NCBI RefSeq assembly: GCF_947501665.1
Contig: NZ_CANMWS010000008.1
Span: 124,001 to 188,000 of the forward strand
DNA length: 64,000 nt
Reading direction: 5' to 3'
Origin: an uncultured Shewanella sp.
GTDB lineage: Bacteria > Pseudomonadota > Gammaproteobacteria > Enterobacterales > Shewanellaceae
Of this stretch, positions 61,016 through 64,000 are shown piece by piece (the stretch's first letter is position 1; the number at the start of each line of letters is the position of its first letter). The notes beneath the pieces were generated by a model, which saw only the letters and a list, made by a program, of their open reading frames with translations, had not been told where the DNA came from and did not search any database. The translations under genes and the position numbers were made by a program.

Positions 61016-61528
61016 TTTAATCTCTTACATTGTTAAATAATGAATTAACTGAGCGGTGATAAAACGTGTCTTTATACCGCAAGGCGACTATCAAATAATG
61101 AAAATAAGTAGAAGCAGGATAAACGCCACTTTCTATAAAGTCTACTCCCAAGAAGGTTAGTGAAAAAACAGACGCTTAAAATCAACAAAGAATATCAAAA
61201 TAAATAACAAAAAACGCCTTTCAAGCTTAGATACCAATCTAAGTAAATAAATGATTAATTCAGAGCCACTCAGGTGTTTCATTTCAAGGCGCATTTATGA
61301 AGTAATGGTGATCCCTTTCAAATGAATGCAACACCGAAGTGGAGTGCCTGAGCGGCTCACCCTGTGCGAGTTTAAAAACACGTTATGCTACGTTATCTAT
61401 TTTTGATATAGAATAACTATTAGCTTCAAATAGCTGCCTTGCCTACCGCATTTTTAATTCTCGCTGAATGACCATTCATCTACTCAGATTGGTATCAAAA
61501 AAGGCGTTTATGTCGATCATCAAGTCAA
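61016..61528. other. Intergenic region holding a MITE-like element
   Basis: No gene. The central 267 bases are a MITE-like element (separate entry). The flanks carry complementary arms of a split hairpin (AAAACGCCTTT and AAAGGCGTTT). Confidence 0.6.
61230..61496. mobile_element. MITE-like element with GATACCAATCT terminal inverted repeats
   Basis: A 267-base non-coding element beginning GATACCAATCTAAGTAAA and ending with the complement of GATACCAATCTGAGTAGA. The inverted ends match over about 35 bases with a few changes. It has no transposase. No clear target duplication is visible. GATACCAATC-ended short elements are a common type in marine gammaproteobacteria, as far as I know. Confidence 0.7.
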
Positions 61529-63634
61529 CTATTTCACTTCAAAGCTGCTCGATTTACCCGAATAACTGTTTAAAGCACCATTCCAGCCACTTTTCCAATA
61601 ACCCTGATGACGAATACGGTAGGTGCCTGTTGGCATATCGTTATCAATCACCCACTCTAATTTTGAATCAGAGCATGCCATACAGTCTGCATCACTATCA
61701 CGGATCCAAATAAACAAAGTGCTGGCATCATTTTCCGTTAATTGTGTTTCCCAATGACCATTGACTTTGCGCTGAACTTCAAAAAAAGCATCCATGGTTT
61801 TGAAGTTATTTTGCGGATGCCCCGAACGAAATTTAACCGATACGGTATCACCACGAAGATAACTTGAAGATACATCTTTAGTGATCCCCCCAAATGATTC
61901 CCATAGGCGCTTATCATCGTAGACGACACCAGCAGAATAAATCAGTTGATCATTTTCACGGTTAATGGGGGTCGGTCCTTCATTGACAGTAGAACCTTGT
62001 GCCATCGAATCAGCAAGTTCAGTAAATATTTGACGATAAGCCGCTAATGAATCAGGGCCAAATACCGTATGAGCCCCTTCATAGTATTGCTGATTGTACT
62101 CTTCATTTGTGGTGATATAACCGCTGTAAGCATTGGCTAAACCTGCAATAACTACATGTTTCACTCCACTGCCTTCCAGCGCCGTCAATACATCATTGCG
62201 CAGTCGGCGACCTGACATAGTGGTCATTTCTCCCGGTACGCCAACCAGAGCTAAGTCACCAATTTGAAACAGCTGAAAAGGCAAAGTATCCGTATATAAA
62301 ACAATATCATCTGTTAAGTCTGCATTGACAAATGTTGGCTTAGGATATTGACAAGCTTCGTATTTATCATCACCCGTTGAGATATTAGAAAACGCATCCA
62401 ATAAGCCCAGCAATGGATAACCCGCTAAAACATTACCAATTAATGTTTCATCCTTATTCCAATAGGTACCTTCATTGTCTTGTGTCATTCCCTCTGAAAT
62501 GCCCTCCATATTAGAAGGCCCATCCCATCCAGCTCCCGCAGTAAAAGACCAGCCCACAGTACCATGACACAGAGCTTGGGCGTTTCCAGATTGCGTAAAG
62601 TTGGCTCCAACTTGATAATCTGGCATTTTTATATATTGAAAACGATAATTTAATACTCCCGCCAGTGATGAGGTTGCATTATCATACAAAGACAGTGCCA
62701 TATCATACTGTTTAGTCGCTGATAACATCACATCTTCTTTTGTGGTATCCATGCAGCCGTCTTGTGCACCACACACATTAGGAGAAACATCGCCTTCATC
62801 ACTATTAGCAAACGCCGCAACAAACCCGATATCAAATGGAGCTTGGCTTCCTTTTGCTTTTTCAAATAATTGACTCGCCAACCCTTTGTTGTCACCACTA
62901 ATATAGCGATAAGTTTGTGGTGAAGACACATTGTGTACGGCAAACCAATTGATCATACCAATCTCACTGCCATCATCTTTGACCAATTTTAAAACGGTCA
63001 TAGTGTCATTTATATCGGTACTGTAGTCATCTTTATCTGTATTGAATGCATAAATATCTTTATTGCGATTAATACTGGCATCGGTCAGTGTGCCTTGAGC
63101 AAATTGAATATCACCCGATGCTTTACTGCTAAAAGCACTGGCAATTGACTGATAAATACCCTCCACTATAGTCGCGTAATTATCTTCATCGTAACCCAAC
63201 GCACTTAAATTCAGTAGCACAGTATGATCATACCCCCCTGGCCCTACATGGGTATGGGTTGCCGTTAACATCACGTTCTTCTCATTCAAATAGGGTGATA
63301 AACTTGAATCGGCTGCAATTTTTGCCATAACACCTTGGTGAACACTTTGCGGAATACTTTGAAGGTCAGCACTAACAAACACCACAAAGTCATCCGTTTG
63401 TGGCGTACCAATAGTAAATGCTCGTGACCATAAACGCGTAAATATTCCCTGCGTAGTTTGTCCTGTGTCACCATACCCCACCATACCTCGGTCGGCTGCA
63501 GGCCCAGTTATATCATACATGCCACTGCCGACTATCCAATCGCCCGCGTGAGCCGCAAAGGAAGAGGCAAACGCGCTGGACAATAATAGAGAACTTAACG
63601 ATAACGGTTTAAGTACAGAATTCAATATCTTCAT
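61529..63634 (-). CDS. Secreted neutral ceramidase
   Basis: 701 residues from the ATG at 63634, which gives a signal peptide (MKILNSVLKPLSLSSLLLSSAFASSFAAHAG); a start 51 bases earlier adds an unlikely tail. Family features: VGSGMYDITGPAADRGMVGYG, the zinc site ATHTHVGPGGYDH, HNVSSP and the nucleophile region NSDEGDVSPNVCG (Ser in GDVSPN). It cleaves ceramide to sphingosine and fatty acid outside the cell. Bacterial homologues occur in Pseudomonas and mycobacteria. For a marine bacterium it suggests use of eukaryotic sphingolipids. Confidence 0.92.
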   Translation of the reverse strand: MKILNSVLKPLSLSSLLLSSAFASSFAAHAGDWIVGSGMYDITGPAADRGMVGYGDTGQTTQGIFTRLWSRAFTIGTPQTDDFVVFVSADLQSIPQSVHQGVMAKIAADSSLSPYLNEKNVMLTATHTHVGPGGYDHTVLLNLSALGYDEDNYATIVEGIYQSIASAFSSKASGDIQFAQGTLTDASINRNKDIYAFNTDKDDYSTDINDTMTVLKLVKDDGSEIGMINWFAVHNVSSPQTYRYISGDNKGLASQLFEKAKGSQAPFDIGFVAAFANSDEGDVSPNVCGAQDGCMDTTKEDVMLSATKQYDMALSLYDNATSSLAGVLNYRFQYIKMPDYQVGANFTQSGNAQALCHGTVGWSFTAGAGWDGPSNMEGISEGMTQDNEGTYWNKDETLIGNVLAGYPLLGLLDAFSNISTGDDKYEACQYPKPTFVNADLTDDIVLYTDTLPFQLFQIGDLALVGVPGEMTTMSGRRLRNDVLTALEGSGVKHVVIAGLANAYSGYITTNEEYNQQYYEGAHTVFGPDSLAAYRQIFTELADSMAQGSTVNEGPTPINRENDQLIYSAGVVYDDKRLWESFGGITKDVSSSYLRGDTVSVKFRSGHPQNNFKTMDAFFEVQRKVNGHWETQLTENDASTLFIWIRDSDADCMACSDSKLEWVIDNDMPTGTYRIRHQGYWKSGWNGALNSYSGKSSSFEVK

Positions 63635-64000
63635 ACAATATCCCAAGGCTTTAAGCCATTCATTATTATTAGATACCATCGGCAACAGAACACATCAATA
63701 AAACAATTCAGTAACCAACAAGTCTTCACGCATGATAATCCAAAACTTTTTTAAAACACAAACCAAAACAAATTAGTACAATTGAAAACAAACAATTACA
63801 GATGTAACAAGCAGGACCGTTAATGCAGTTAAAAAGCAAACAAGATTATTAATAAATGATGGTAAGTATCTGAAAATAATATCTAAACAGCTTGTATTTT
63901 ATACAAGATAAGGGAGAAAAAAGAGAAAAATGACAACAAAAAAAAGACAAATGTAAACTAGAGTAAATATACAGTTCCTAAATAAAAGCCATGATTAAGC
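63635..64000. other. AT-rich region upstream of the ceramidase gene
   Basis: No gene seen. It should contain the ceramidase promoter on the minus strand; no binding site was identified. Confidence 0.4.

Overview
The window is a stretch of bacterial chromosome from an AT-rich marine gammaproteobacterium, most likely in or near Shewanella/Vibrio/Moritella. The evidence is the housekeeping order sfsA - dksA - gluQ - pcnB - folK - panB - panC, a groES-groEL operon with a sigma-32 promoter and a GGM-repeat GroEL tail, and type VI secretion (T6SS) proteins closely resembling those of Vibrio cholerae. The genus is an inference and is not certain.

Region 1 (1-8.6 kb, minus strand) is an auxiliary T6SS module in the order hcp - vgrG - DUF4123 adaptor - VasX/MIX-type membrane effector - membrane protein (likely immunity). 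This matches the V. cholerae hcp-vgrG-vasW-vasX-tsiV2 cluster. Region 2 (9.2-16.7 kb) is accessory DNA. It holds an IS200/RAYT-like protein, an RTX calcium-binding protein split by a frameshift at a G5 tract, a decayed FG-GAP-like repeat pseudogene, and a two-gene unit of a mono-haem cytochrome-like protein and a haem-less cytochrome-like protein.

Region 3 (16.8-25.5 kb, minus strand) is the most interesting part. A second hcp and a VgrG with a C-terminal GH24 lysozyme are followed by two exported proteins (likely immunity). Beyond them is a run of displaced VgrG C-terminal cassettes. Each begins with a truncated VgrG tail, and two of the three carry a putative membrane-active toxin domain followed by a small membrane protein (likely immunity). 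The layout resembles the orphan toxin-tip arrays of rhs/contact-dependent inhibition loci, built here on VgrG. Both hcp genes share a sigma-54 promoter and, at the same distance upstream, three GCAA-N4-TTGC palindromes with identical spacing, which suggests a VasH-like activator controls both modules. The T6SS structural genes are not in the window.

Region 4 (25.9-35.3 kb) is core: pepB, sfsA, dksA, gluQ, pcnB (with a likely AUU start), folK, panB and panC, then an alpha/beta hydrolase relative lacking its nucleophile and a LysE/RhtB exporter. Region 5 (35.3-42.7 kb) has long AT-rich intergenic stretches around an OmpA-like protein, a secreted glycine-rich lectin, and an alkylsulfatase divergent from a LysR regulator.

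Region 6 (43.0-49.8 kb) is a type I restriction-modification operon (hsdM-hsdS-hsdR) with an intergenic gap made of four kinds of short tandem repeat. Region 7 (50.4-64 kb) holds groESL, a MATE transporter, a secreted von Willebrand A protein, an RND efflux pair, dapD, and a secreted neutral ceramidase. A MITE-like element appears to sit inside the loop of the ceramidase terminator.
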